Below the pieces are notes generated by a model. It had not been told where the DNA came from and did not search any database. It saw only the letters and a list, made by a program, of their open reading frames with translations. From positions 124,001 to 188,000 of the forward strand of contig NZ_JAKRNU010000007.1 of the NCBI RefSeq assembly GCF_022346545.1: DNA of 64,000 bases, in the 5' to 3' direction. Made by a program: the position numbers and the translations under genes. This stretch comes from Sporosarcina sp. ACRSM (GTDB lineage: Bacteria; Bacillota; Bacilli; Bacillales_A; Planococcaceae). Shown in pieces: positions 34,232 to 42,121 of this stretch; within the stretch, counting starts at the first letter, position 1, and the number at the start of each line of letters is the position of its first letter.

Positions 34232-34978
34232 ATGAAAATTTCATTTGCAAAAGGGGTAAGTGTGCTGGCCATCAGTTCCTTACTCGTCGCGTGTCAGTCT
34301 ACAAATTCTTCCGAAGGCGAGTCTACTGATCAATCATCTGCTACTGAAGAAGCTGTTACAACACAAGAACAAGTAGCTGAAAGTGAACATAATCATGATC
34401 ACGAACATGAACATAATCATAGTCATGCGCATGATGAAGAAACTGAACAAATTTACGCGGGCTATTTCGAAGACAGCCAAGTGAAGGATCGTTCACTGGA
34501 TGATTGGCAAGGAGACTGGCAATCGGTCTATCCTTATCTTCAAGATGGGACACTTGACGAAGTATTTACGCATAAAGCAGAGAAAAATAAGGATATGACA
34601 GCAGAAGAATATAAAGCATATTACGAAAAAGGCTACGTAACAGACGTTGAACGCATTGTATTTCAAGGGGATTTGGTGACGTTCTTTAAAAATGGGGAAG
34701 AAAATTCCGGTAAGTATAGCTATGATGGGTACGAAATCCTCACGTATGAAAAGGGCAATAGAGGCGTCAGATACATTTTTAAACTAGAAGAAGGAGAAGG
34801 ACTTCCGCAATATATTCAATTTAGCGATCACAATATCTATCCAACCGAAGCGGATCACTATCATCTCTATTGGGGCGACGATCGCGAAGCTTTATTGGAT
34901 GAAGTGAGTCACTGGCCAACTTATTATCCATCCGAAATGGACGGGCATACGATTGCCCATGAGATGATTGCACAGTGA
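34232..34978 (+). CDS. zinT: ZinT-like zinc-binding lipoprotein
   Basis: 248 residues. Lipobox LLVAC (Cys21), a Ser/Thr/Glu linker, a histidine-rich stretch (HNHDHEHEHNHSHAHD, about residues 53-68), then the ZinT/YodA domain (IYAGYFEDSQVKDRSLDDWQGDWQSVYPYL to the C-terminal SHWPTYYPSEM). ZinT domains bind zinc and hand it to ZnuABC-type importers. The Zur box over its promoter shows induction under zinc starvation. An IS element begins directly after its stop codon. Confidence 0.92.
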   Translation: MKISFAKGVSVLAISSLLVACQSTNSSEGESTDQSSATEEAVTTQEQVAESEHNHDHEHEHNHSHAHDEETEQIYAGYFEDSQVKDRSLDDWQGDWQSVYPYLQDGTLDEVFTHKAEKNKDMTAEEYKAYYEKGYVTDVERIVFQGDLVTFFKNGEENSGKYSYDGYEILTYEKGNRGVRYIFKLEEGEGLPQYIQFSDHNIYPTEADHYHLYWGDDREALLDEVSHWPTYYPSEMDGHTIAHEMIAQ

Positions 34979-34984
34979 ACAACT

Positions 34985-35200
34985 CACCACTTAACGCTCT
35001 GACGAGCTGTTTGAAGTGGGAGCTTCCTGTTTCACAAATCACAGCATAGCAGGATTTCTGCTATGTCTTACACGATCTCCGCAGGCGTAGATTATACTGT
35101 TCGGACGTGACCCCGCCCTACAGTTTTGATTATTTACTTGTTCGTTGATAGTTGTTTCAATCCTTTTTCGAGGATGTTGAGGCTGGCGTTGTGATCCCGA
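34985..35200 (-). ncRNA. Probable omegaRNA (reRNA) of TnpB
   Basis: TnpB guide RNAs come from the 3' end of tnpB and the right end of the element. The minus-strand sequence past the stop codon (35134 down to about 34985) contains strong hairpins, for example AGCATAGCAG / CTGCTATG around 35041-35065, and ends at the element boundary. Extent is inferred. Confidence 0.45.
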
Positions 35201-36249
35201 TCCAGAACTGTTCCACATTTTATACAAATATGTGTCCGGATGGAAAGTGACTTTTTCACTCGTTCACCACAGGCAGAACAATCTTGCGTTGTGTATGTCG
35301 GTTCCACTTTGACCAGTGCACCGCCTTGTTTCTCACATTTGTAAGCCAGCATCTTTCTAAACATGCCCCATCCTGCGTCTGAAATGGATTTGGATAACTT
35401 TCTGTTCTTCACCATGTTACGGATGTTTAGATTTTCTACTGCAATGACTGAGTAATCTTTTGATAGATTGAAGCTTAGCTTATGGAGGAAGTCGCGGCGT
35501 TGGTTCGCCACTTTTTCATAATGCTGACGAACTCGCTGGGCTTGTTTAGCATAGTTTGCAGAACCTTTTTTCTTCTTGGAGAGTGCCCGTTGTACTTTCT
35601 TTAGTTGTTTCTCTTGTTTTCGGAGGAATCTTGGATTTTCGAATACCGCGCCATTGGAAAGAACTGCATATTGATTGAGGCCAACGTCAATACCGACCGC
35701 ATTATTCAGGTCAATAGATGATGGGACCGCTTGTCTTTCGACACAAAAAATAGCGTACCATCTATGTCCTTGCCGTTTGATGATGAGTTGCTTAATCCTT
35801 CCTTTCAATGGGCGGTGGAGCAGAATGTCCACTTCACCCAACTTCGTATTGTAGAGCTTGCCGTTAGCCGAAAAAGACATCGCATATCTGTAACCTTTGT
35901 TGTTTAGGCCAAACTGCGGAAAGGTTAGGCTATTATATTCTTTGTGCTTTTTAAGTTTTGGATAGCTTGCATCTTTACGAAAGTAGTTGTCAAAGGCTTT
36001 TGTTACCCGCAGGAAAACCTCCTGTAAAGGCTGTGAGGGGATCTCTTTTAGAAAAGGATATCCCTGCTTATCAATCGTCAGTTGTTTTTGCATATCGTAA
36101 CGATTATAGTTTTCTTTTTTTTGCTTGTATTTCCGCTGCTTATCCAAAAGGACTGAATTATAAAGTTGGCGGCAATAGTGTAACCATCGTTCTACGATTT
36201 CTTTTTGTTCTTCTGTCGGAAAGATTTCGTATTTCTGATTGAGCAACAT
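35134..36249 (-). CDS. tnpB: RNA-guided endonuclease TnpB
   Basis: 371 residues. The OrfB N-terminal helix-turn-helix region is followed by RuvC motifs: GIDVGLNQYAVL (Asp), VENLNIRNM (Glu) and DRDHNASLNIL (Asp), with a zinc finger CSACG...CIKCG between the last two. All catalytic residues are present, so it is probably active as an omegaRNA-guided nuclease that maintains the transposon. ATG 36249 has AGGGGGTGA upstream; the frame opens at GTG 36258. Confidence 0.92.
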   Translation of the reverse strand: MLLNQKYEIFPTEEQKEIVERWLHYCRQLYNSVLLDKQRKYKQKKENYNRYDMQKQLTIDKQGYPFLKEIPSQPLQEVFLRVTKAFDNYFRKDASYPKLKKHKEYNSLTFPQFGLNNKGYRYAMSFSANGKLYNTKLGEVDILLHRPLKGRIKQLIIKRQGHRWYAIFCVERQAVPSSIDLNNAVGIDVGLNQYAVLSNGAVFENPRFLRKQEKQLKKVQRALSKKKKGSANYAKQAQRVRQHYEKVANQRRDFLHKLSFNLSKDYSVIAVENLNIRNMVKNRKLSKSISDAGWGMFRKMLAYKCEKQGGALVKVEPTYTTQDCSACGERVKKSLSIRTHICIKCGTVLDRDHNASLNILEKGLKQLSTNK

Positions 36250-36267
36250 CACCGTCACCCCCTATTA

Positions 36268-36440
36268 TTTTTGCCCTTGATTTTCAATATATTTTTTATG
36301 ATTTCCAAAGTAGCGCCGCCTGTTGTGAGTAGACAAAAACTTCTTGACCAAAACATCTCTTTCCATAAACTTTTCCTTACCTGTGGAAAGTCCCTTTTTA
36401 TGAGTCGAGAGCTTGCGCTTTTGTAAGCATTACTGAATGG
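36268..36440 (-). pseudogene. tnpA (IS200-like Y1 transposase), C-terminal remnant
   Basis: Minus-strand translation gives AYKSASSRLIKRDFP then SLWKEMFWSRSFCLLTTGG and a IIK...YIENQG end that requires a one-base frameshift near 36290. This is the C-terminal 50 or so residues of an IS200/IS605 TnpA. The catalytic HUH and tyrosine parts are absent. The element therefore cannot mobilise itself without a transposase in trans. Confidence 0.7.
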
Positions 36441-36712
36441 TTATTACTGGCTAATTTCATTGATACACAACCTTTATACCTCATAGGACTGATTGTATCA
36501 CAAATCAGCATGACAGAACGAACATTCTGACTATCGTCAGCCGAAATTCATCGCCCACTTTCACTGGGCTACGCCCGTAACGTTTAGAAGTGGGCGACTT
36601 CTTTCGGAGAGCGTGTTAAATGAGGAGTTTTGTGCGCCTTTTGGAATTTGAAAAACACGTCAATCTTACTTATTATTTTTTTCGTATGAACATGATACAA
36701 TCAACATATAAT

Positions 36713-36859
36713 AAAAAAAGCTGAACGTCTGCGAAACGTCCAGCTAATAGCAGTCACATACCGCATGGAGTGCGGTTAACCGAGTTTGACAAAGATGTGT
36801 TAAAAAGTAACCCCCATTGAAAAACCTGTTGGAAGGGTAATGGGCGGTTACTTTTTTTG
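36713..36859 (+). ncRNA. Probable type I antitoxin RNA (RatA-like)
   Basis: A plus-strand -10 candidate (TATAAT 36707, TACAAT 36696) precedes a 5' hairpin (GCTGAACGT / ACGTCCAGC), a CCGCA/TGCGG hairpin, and a terminator with AGTAACC...GGTTACT and seven Ts (36816-36859). The RNA would overlap the 3' end and terminator of the minus-strand holin-like toxin, as RatA overlaps txpA in B. subtilis. The -35 box is not clear. Confidence 0.5.
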
Positions 36860-36967
36860 ATTTGTGATAACAATTGCAACTATTATTGCAACGTTTAACG
36901 TTAATATTGCAATAAGGAATATACCGAATTGAATCAGCATATTCATAATGTCTGTAGTTATCATCAT
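36848..36967 (-). CDS. Holin-like type I toxin (Hol_Tox family)
   Basis: 39-residue peptide MMITTDIMNMLIQFGIFLIA followed by a second hydrophobic half and the basic tail TNQKK. One transmembrane segment with the pattern of putative holin-like toxins (TxpA/BsrG-type small toxins). The ribosome site is weak, usual for such genes. The mRNA has a long structured leader (36977-37036 and beyond) and a bidirectional terminator overlapping the stop region. Confidence 0.75.
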   Translation of the reverse strand: MMITTDIMNMLIQFGIFLIAILTLNVAIIVAIVITNQKK

Positions 36968-36976
36968 CTATAACAC

Positions 36977-37036
36977 GGGCTCACACGAAGTGAGTCATGC
37001 AGACGTTGCCGCAGGACGCGGCGTTCTTAGTCTGCC
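36977..37036 (-). ncRNA. Covarying structured RNA element, copy A (toxin leader)
   Basis: On the minus strand GCAGAC-type outer stem (GGCAGAC...GTCTGCC-like) encloses GCCGC-GTCCT-GCGGC, followed by a CTCAC-TTCGT-GTGAG hairpin and GCCCGTG. Copy B at 49591 has the same layout with compensating changes in all three stems. The GUCCU loop recalls the RUCCU loops of the Bacillaceae-1 RNA motif; that link is from memory. Confidence 0.55.
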
Positions 37037-37236
37037 TTTCCTTAGAAAAAGGGAGTGCCAACCGCCCATCCGCTTAATGCAACTGCTGCTCTCATTTTAA
37101 CATAATTGTAGCGGTTTCTAAAGGAGCATTCTAACGGACGATATCAAACAGATGTAGAAGGAATCGCGTTCTAAGAGGATACTGTATCGTTTTTCAAATT
37201 TCAAGTTGTTAAATTCGGAAGGGAAATTGCCTTTTA

Positions 37237-37716
37237 CTAAAAAACTTGAATTAAACGTTTATTTATTTGAAATTCTAGTTCCCTAATATTTTCATTTGTT
37301 TCAGCGTCAAGGATATTTATTTCGATTGTTATTGAATCCCAACTTTCCAAATAAGTTCGCTTCACGAACCTTTGAAATCCTCTTACTACAGAATGTTTCT
37401 CTAAATGCTGTGGCTTTATATGGGATAAATCATTCGTACTCTCATCTATTTTCCAGCTACCGAATTGAATATGGATAGCTCGGTCAAGTTTGTTTTGTGC
37501 ATCAAAACCAAAAAACATATCCCCTGTTGCCTCGTCATAATAAATCTCCATTATTTTCAAATAAAGCGTATGATCATTCATCAACAATATTTTAATTCCT
37601 ATATCCTCTTCTGAATCTCCACGCCATTCCTTCCACTGTTCTTCCGACCACATATCCATTTTACTCGTGTCAAATGTTTTCATAGTGAAATCTAAATGTA
37701 CAACTTCTTTCGTCAT
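37237..37716 (-). CDS. Hypothetical protein (159 aa)
   Basis: Soluble, without signal peptide or transmembrane segment, alternating acidic and aromatic residues (MDMWSEEQWKEWRGDSEED near residues 20-38). The C-terminal half has predicted beta strands. I recognise no family. RBS and position as a separate minus-strand gene support it. It lies between the toxin locus and the second lipoprotein paralog. Confidence 0.6.
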   Translation of the reverse strand: MTKEVVHLDFTMKTFDTSKMDMWSEEQWKEWRGDSEEDIGIKILLMNDHTLYLKIMEIYYDEATGDMFFGFDAQNKLDRAIHIQFGSWKIDESTNDLSHIKPQHLEKHSVVRGFQRFVKRTYLESWDSITIEINILDAETNENIRELEFQINKRLIQVF

Positions 37717-37821
37717 CCCCTACATCACCCTTCATTCATTTAATATCGTTACCCTTTAGAAAAAATACGACGCTACTAATCGCCCAAACACCTGTTAGTC
37801 AAATAATTTGTACATAGACCT

Positions 37822-38421
37822 TCACTTTTTAAATTCAGTTTTCAACAGATACACAACATCGTATTTTTTCAGCTCATCTATATGACTTTCTACGTCTTTG
37901 TAAAAATCAGTGGTCAAACTACTTATCGTGCCTTCGCTTGAATAACAGATACTCGCCAATACTACTTCTCCTTCAACGATTGAATGGCTTGCTTCTTGAA
38001 AGTGGCTCCACGTACTGGACATCTCATCCAAATCCCTTGGATCGGAATCGAAACCACGAATAGAACTTGTGCTTCCCTTACTGCTAACCCCGATATTGAA
38101 TGTTGGGTACTTCTGATTGCCATCCCTATTGGAATTGGCAAAAACAATCGTGCCGCTTTCCTCTATCATTGAGGTCATAAAGCTGATTTGATCATCCACC
38201 AATTTACCTGATTCATACTTTTCAATCCACACCGAGACTTCTGCATAATCATTGTCGACATCGAAATCAAAAACAAAAGATTGATCCGAAGTCGTCGAAA
38301 GTATGGCTTTTTCTCTCTCGGTTAATTCAGCAACAGAAATCGTATTTGCTGGTGAATTGTCAGTCACACAGGCACATAAAACGAAAACCAGTGGAATAAC
38401 TAGTGCAAATAACCTTTTCAA
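37822..38421 (-). CDS. Putative lipoprotein, paralog of 4274-4882
   Basis: About 199 residues from TTG 38421 (RBS GGAGGAAG). Signal LKRLFALVIPLVFVLCAC with Cys at the lipobox position, then a Ser/Thr-rich linker. Shared with the lipoprotein at 4274-4882: FDFDV, VSVWIEKYESGK, a later GEVVLA stretch and a C-terminal VVYLLKTEF strand. Function unknown. The longer ATG frame from 38442 lacks a RBS. Confidence 0.7.
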   Translation of the reverse strand: MKRLFALVIPLVFVLCACVTDNSPANTISVAELTEREKAILSTTSDQSFVFDFDVDNDYAEVSVWIEKYESGKLVDDQISFMTSMIEESGTIVFANSNRDGNQKYPTFNIGVSSKGSTSSIRGFDSDPRDLDEMSSTWSHFQEASHSIVEGEVVLASICYSSEGTISSLTTDFYKDVESHIDELKKYDVVYLLKTEFKK

Positions 38422-38483
38422 TCTATCTTCCTCCTCCAGCATCGTGTAAATTGATTGTATCCTAATAACTGGATCTCGACATC

Positions 38484-38798
38484 CTAACCTGCTATTCTAC
38501 GACGATACACAACTAACGTAATTGCATTCAGGAAAATGGTGACGATTAGAAGAGTGGAAGCGGCAAACGTTACAGCCCCCGACGTATCCATGAGAGCAGA
38601 CCAGTCCTCAATGTTGACGAGATGATTGTTATAGATTATTTGGAAACTTAGCGAAATCGCACAAGCTATGAGGCTCATCATAGAAAGTACGACCCAATTT
38701 CGATTATCGTGCTTTTTAGAATGCATAAGATTCACAACGGGTAACAGCCAAGCAATCAGTCCAAGTACGAGGCTGCCGAGATTCAATAAACCAATCAC
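38484..38798 (-). CDS. Small four-helix membrane protein
   Basis: About 104 residues from GTG 38798 (AAGGGGA upstream). Three to four transmembrane segments (GLLNLGSLVLGLIAWLLPVVNLM, WVVLSMMSLIACAISLSFQII, AVTFAASTLLIVTIFLNAITLVV) with the loop SKKHDNRN and a basic end. No family with known function recognised. An ECF-sigma-like promoter, shared with the gene at 44273, lies upstream. Confidence 0.7.
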   Translation of the reverse strand: MIGLLNLGSLVLGLIAWLLPVVNLMHSKKHDNRNWVVLSMMSLIACAISLSFQIIYNNHLVNIEDWSALMDTSGAVTFAASTLLIVTIFLNAITLVVYRRRIAG

Positions 38799-38837
38799 AT
38801 TTCTTTCCCCTTCCAATAAAAATAGTCATACTATTAG

Positions 38838-38864
38838 GACGTTATCGGCGTGCCTCTAGTTGCA
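38838..38864 (-). promoter_or_regulatory. ECF-sigma-like promoter, copy 1
   Basis: On the minus strand TGCAAC (38859-38864) and CGTC (38838-38841) are 17 nt apart, followed by an AATAGTATGACTA word that is also found at the second copy (44979-45005). The layout fits ECF sigma promoters of Bacillus (AAC -35, CGTC -10). Confidence 0.45.
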
Positions 38865-39198
38865 TTTATTGGAAATCAATTACTCTTTACACTTCCTTTA
38901 CTTACAGCTACTTTTTAAATTCGCTAAATCAATAGATAAAGTCCCCCTAGAATTGTAAGGAGACTTTATCATTTTTCAATATAATAACTGTTTCTTCCCT
39001 TAGCATCTAATTCATCTATATAACCTAGTAACATTTTTGATTGAGGCGAGTAGCCCATTTGTTAACCTTCTTACACTTTACAGAACAAAATATGGATATT
39101 ATATAAAATCAATCGTACTATATATTTGAGCGAATTCTTTCCCCGCTGCATTAGCAGGGCTGAGGTGCTTTTGTTATTCCAAAAATCAAAGTAAAAAA

Positions 39199-39223
39199 AG
39201 GCATAGACCCAATGTCCATGCCT
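39199..39223 (-). terminator. Terminator of the DMT gene
   Basis: AGGCAT / ATGCCT hairpin with a seven-T run on the minus strand, 20 nt past the stop. Confidence 0.75.
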
Positions 39224-39242
39224 CTCATATATACATAAAGCT

Positions 39243-40187
39243 TCACCTTTTCACACTGCTCGAAACGAGGATCGAACCGATAATGACAATGATGGCACCG
39301 ACAATAAATTGCAAATTCACCGGTGTGCCGATAATGACAATTTCGGTTACAATTGCCCAAAACACATACGTATTGTTGAGTGATTGTCCCCTCGCAGCGC
39401 CGATTAAATCGATGGACGAATAATATAACGAGTAATTCGCAGTTCCTAATAATCCTGCGATGACAAGGAGCCAAACAATATTGGTTGTCGCCGCTTCGAA
39501 TACTAAAGGATAACCTTGAAAGAGTGGGACGAGGATAATCCCATAACTGAGAGCGGAAGTAATTTGCCTAATATTAATCGCATAGAGTGGAATGACTTCC
39601 CTTCCTCTCATTCCCCAAGCACCAATCACGCCTTCAAGTCCCCAAAAGACCGCGGCCCCTAATGAAAACAAAATGCCGATAAAAAAGTTGCTCTCGGCCT
39701 CAAACTTCGTTGGCACATAGGCCAATACAATGACCCCGATAATACTTAACACAACGCCAGACCAAGACTTTTTGTTCATTTTTTCCTTCAAGAAAAAATA
39801 AGCAAGCACAGCCCCTATGCCCGGAAATATAGACGCAATACTCGCGGCGTAAGTGACACCTGCATTTTGGATCCCGAGAAAATAAAAGCTCATTGCCAAC
39901 GGTCCACCCGAAAGCGCACCCAAAATTAAAATTGCACCACTTTTTGTCTTAAAAATCTTTAAGACATTGATAAATTCACCCTTCATGATCATCAGCAAGG
40001 AAATCCAAATCGAAGAAAAAAAGTCATGCATAAACGCGGCGATAATAGGAGCGAGCATAACGGCTTCTTTGAATGGTGTACTCGCGATAATGAAGCCAAT
40101 CAGAACGGTATCGACACCCCATGCAATAGCGGAAGTAGCCCCTAAGGCAATCCCTTTTTTACCCCTTTTAACACTATTTTTAGTCAT
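39243..40187 (-). CDS. EamA/DMT family transporter
   Basis: About 314 residues, ten transmembrane helices in two EamA repeats (GATSAIAWGVDTVLIGFII and FSLGAAVFWGLEGVIGAWG). ATG 40187 has AGAGGTAAAG upstream. It appears to be a single-gene unit; the substrate is unknown. It is unrelated in detail to the DMT genes at 19486 and 45074 apart from the fold. Confidence 0.85.
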   Translation of the reverse strand: MTKNSVKRGKKGIALGATSAIAWGVDTVLIGFIIASTPFKEAVMLAPIIAAFMHDFFSSIWISLLMIMKGEFINVLKIFKTKSGAILILGALSGGPLAMSFYFLGIQNAGVTYAASIASIFPGIGAVLAYFFLKEKMNKKSWSGVVLSIIGVIVLAYVPTKFEAESNFFIGILFSLGAAVFWGLEGVIGAWGMRGREVIPLYAINIRQITSALSYGIILVPLFQGYPLVFEAATTNIVWLLVIAGLLGTANYSLYYSSIDLIGAARGQSLNNTYVFWAIVTEIVIIGTPVNLQFIVGAIIVIIGSILVSSSVKR

Positions 40188-40414
40188 CGACTTTACCTCT
40201 TCTCCCAAAAGTCAATTGTCCGGTATGTCGCTCCATCAATCACCTGGTGATTTGGTTGCTCAACATTTGTATAACCGATAATCGATTTACATAAACGCTA
40301 TAACACGAACTTTCTAATAATTTAAAATGCAAGGAATCCTGAACAAACATACAGAACACAGCTTTTTCATGCTGCCATACGTACATCTTAATTTGTCTCT
40401 TTGGGAAAATATTA

Positions 40415-40444
40415 TACGCCCCAACCAAAACAGGTTGAGGCGTA
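40415..40444. terminator. Hairpin after the methyltransferase gene
   Basis: TACGCCCCAACC / GGTTGAGGCGTA stem, 40 nt past the stop. AT-rich but without a long T-run. Confidence 0.5.
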
Positions 40445-40485
40445 CACTTCTGGATATAAAAGGTTCTTTTTAGAGATTGAGCAAA

Positions 40486-41082
40486 TCATTTTATACTAGT
40501 GGCTATAAACATCGAGGCATCTTGCTTCATAAAAATACACTGCCCATGATAAAACGTCTTCATTTCCGTCGATTTAAATCCAGCTTTGGCTAACTTGTTT
40601 TTCAGTTCATCATGCGCAAAACCGTTATGCACTTTCGGATGATTGATGTTTTCGTTTTTGTCAAAATCCACGATCATCAGCTTGCCGCCCTCATTTAACA
40701 TGTTGAACAGTGTCTGTAAAATTTTCTCTGTGTCTGGAATATGAAGGAGGACCAGTGACATTAAGATGATGTCTGCTTTCAACTCAGGCGTTTCTTGCGT
40801 GAAATCAGCATACAGTACTGTTGCATTACTAATGCCTCTATGTGAAATTTTAGCTTGTGCAACCTCCAGCATTTGCTCGGATGAGTCGACCAACAGAATT
40901 GAGCCCACTACGTCTGATAACTCCAAGCTCACCAGACCTGTACCGCTCCCATAATCAATGAGCGATTTGGATTTACTATTTCGTAATTCTTCCCTTACTG
41001 CCTTCACGACAACTTTAGCCAATTCCATTCTTTCTTCTGTGTCATACCTTTTGGCCATCTGATCAAAAACGTTATTTTCCAT
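40486..41082 (-). CDS. Class I SAM-dependent methyltransferase
   Basis: 198 residues. Motif I LIDYGSGTGLVSLEL (about 41-55), motif II LLVDSSEQML, then DIILMSLVLLHIPD and GGKLMIVDFDKNE. This is the UbiE/Methyltransf_11 type of small-molecule methyltransferase; acceptor unknown. RBS GGGAGAG. It lies 16 nt downstream of the HNH-nuclease gene and may be co-transcribed with it. Confidence 0.85.
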   Translation of the reverse strand: MENNVFDQMAKRYDTEERMELAKVVVKAVREELRNSKSKSLIDYGSGTGLVSLELSDVVGSILLVDSSEQMLEVAQAKISHRGISNATVLYADFTQETPELKADIILMSLVLLHIPDTEKILQTLFNMLNEGGKLMIVDFDKNENINHPKVHNGFAHDELKNKLAKAGFKSTEMKTFYHGQCIFMKQDASMFIATSIK

Positions 41083-41098
41083 AATTCCACTCTCCCAT

Positions 41099-42013
41099 TT
41101 ACTTCAAATTAAATATATGCCTCTTATGCCACTTAAAATAAGGCTTATTCTGTTCAGTACGAGCGATTTTCATTTTTGAACGGATGCTGTATTTTTCATA
41201 ATCCTCTTCCGGAATCCGTGTGGCAATATGTAGTCTTCCCTGTCCATCAAATGCGATCAATCCATTCTCATAAAGCGCATGATGATTACAACAAAGCAGG
41301 ACGCCGTTATACGGATCGACTCGTTCAAGATCCGTGCCATCTTTCCAAGGCTTGGAATAGCTTGCGCGCAGCAATTCGGGTAGCTCAATGTCACAAAGCG
41401 CACATTTTTGAGCCCATAGTGGCAGTAAAGCGCGTCTGAATTTTTGTTTCCCTAAGCGGATTTTTGTTTTCACTTCGGTTTCCGTTTCCGTTAGCATGGG
41501 GATGAACGGATTATGCTCCGTTTGACGGACCGGACTCATGGCCAACTCTAGTTGTTCGTCATCGATTTGATAAATGTTTGCGTCACTAATGAGCTCTACC
41601 AATTTGATGGCTAGCTCCTCGTTGCAAGGGTATAAATAGCCTTGATTCCCATTCCCGTCTGCCTGAAATGGGGAATACTTGACGGGTAGGTGTGGCAACA
41701 GAACATCGATTTCCGAACGTATATGTATAGGCACTTCCAATTCATAAGTCTCCAATTCGACTAAATAGCCAAGATCCGCCTGCTGCTCGTGAGTTGATGG
41801 TCTTGACGCTATCTGGGATGCAGTTTTAGCCACACTGATCGCTACAATATATCCTTTGACATAATGAAAGACGCGGTCCCCTTCTTTCACTTCCTTCACA
41901 CGTAGCCACGAATGCGGTAAATTATCACCATTACCTTCCTTTCGTGACCAAATCATTCCTAATTCTTTTTCTTCTTGATACGTTTGGCCTTGCATTACAA
42001 TGAAGCATTGCAT
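41099..42013 (-). CDS. EVE-like domain plus HNH endonuclease
   Basis: 304 residues. The N-terminal 130 residues (MQCFIVMQGQTY, LPHSWLRVKEVKEGDRVFHYVKGYIVAISVAK) have the layout of EVE/PUA-like modified-base readers. The C-terminal part is an HNH nuclease: CALCDIELPELLRASYSKPW, then NGVLLCCNHHALYENGLI. EVE-HNH fusions are known modification-dependent (type IV) restriction enzymes that cut DNA with modified cytosines. Catalytic His and zinc cysteines look intact. Domain assignment of the N-terminus is by eye. Confidence 0.7.
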   Translation of the reverse strand: MQCFIVMQGQTYQEEKELGMIWSRKEGNGDNLPHSWLRVKEVKEGDRVFHYVKGYIVAISVAKTASQIASRPSTHEQQADLGYLVELETYELEVPIHIRSEIDVLLPHLPVKYSPFQADGNGNQGYLYPCNEELAIKLVELISDANIYQIDDEQLELAMSPVRQTEHNPFIPMLTETETEVKTKIRLGKQKFRRALLPLWAQKCALCDIELPELLRASYSKPWKDGTDLERVDPYNGVLLCCNHHALYENGLIAFDGQGRLHIATRIPEEDYEKYSIRSKMKIARTEQNKPYFKWHKRHIFNLK

Positions 42014-42121
42014 CGATCGAACACTCCCTTAGATCTTCTATTATTATCATAACCGCTTCTTGGGTTGTTTGCCTGTAATTCGTATGACTTGAAAAGTTTT
42101 CTGTAGTTTTAAGCGTATTGC

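Larger units (their letters stand above)
34981..36610 (-). mobile_element. IS200/IS605-type element (tnpB plus tnpA remnant)
   Basis: The unit has a hairpin left end on the minus strand (GTCGCCCACTT near 36597 with AAGTGGGCGA near 36553), a decayed tnpA, an intact tnpB and a right end with CTCCCACTTCA and TTAAGTGG hairpin words (34990-35020). The right end touches the zinT stop. Exact cleavage sites cannot be fixed from one copy. Confidence 0.7.
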
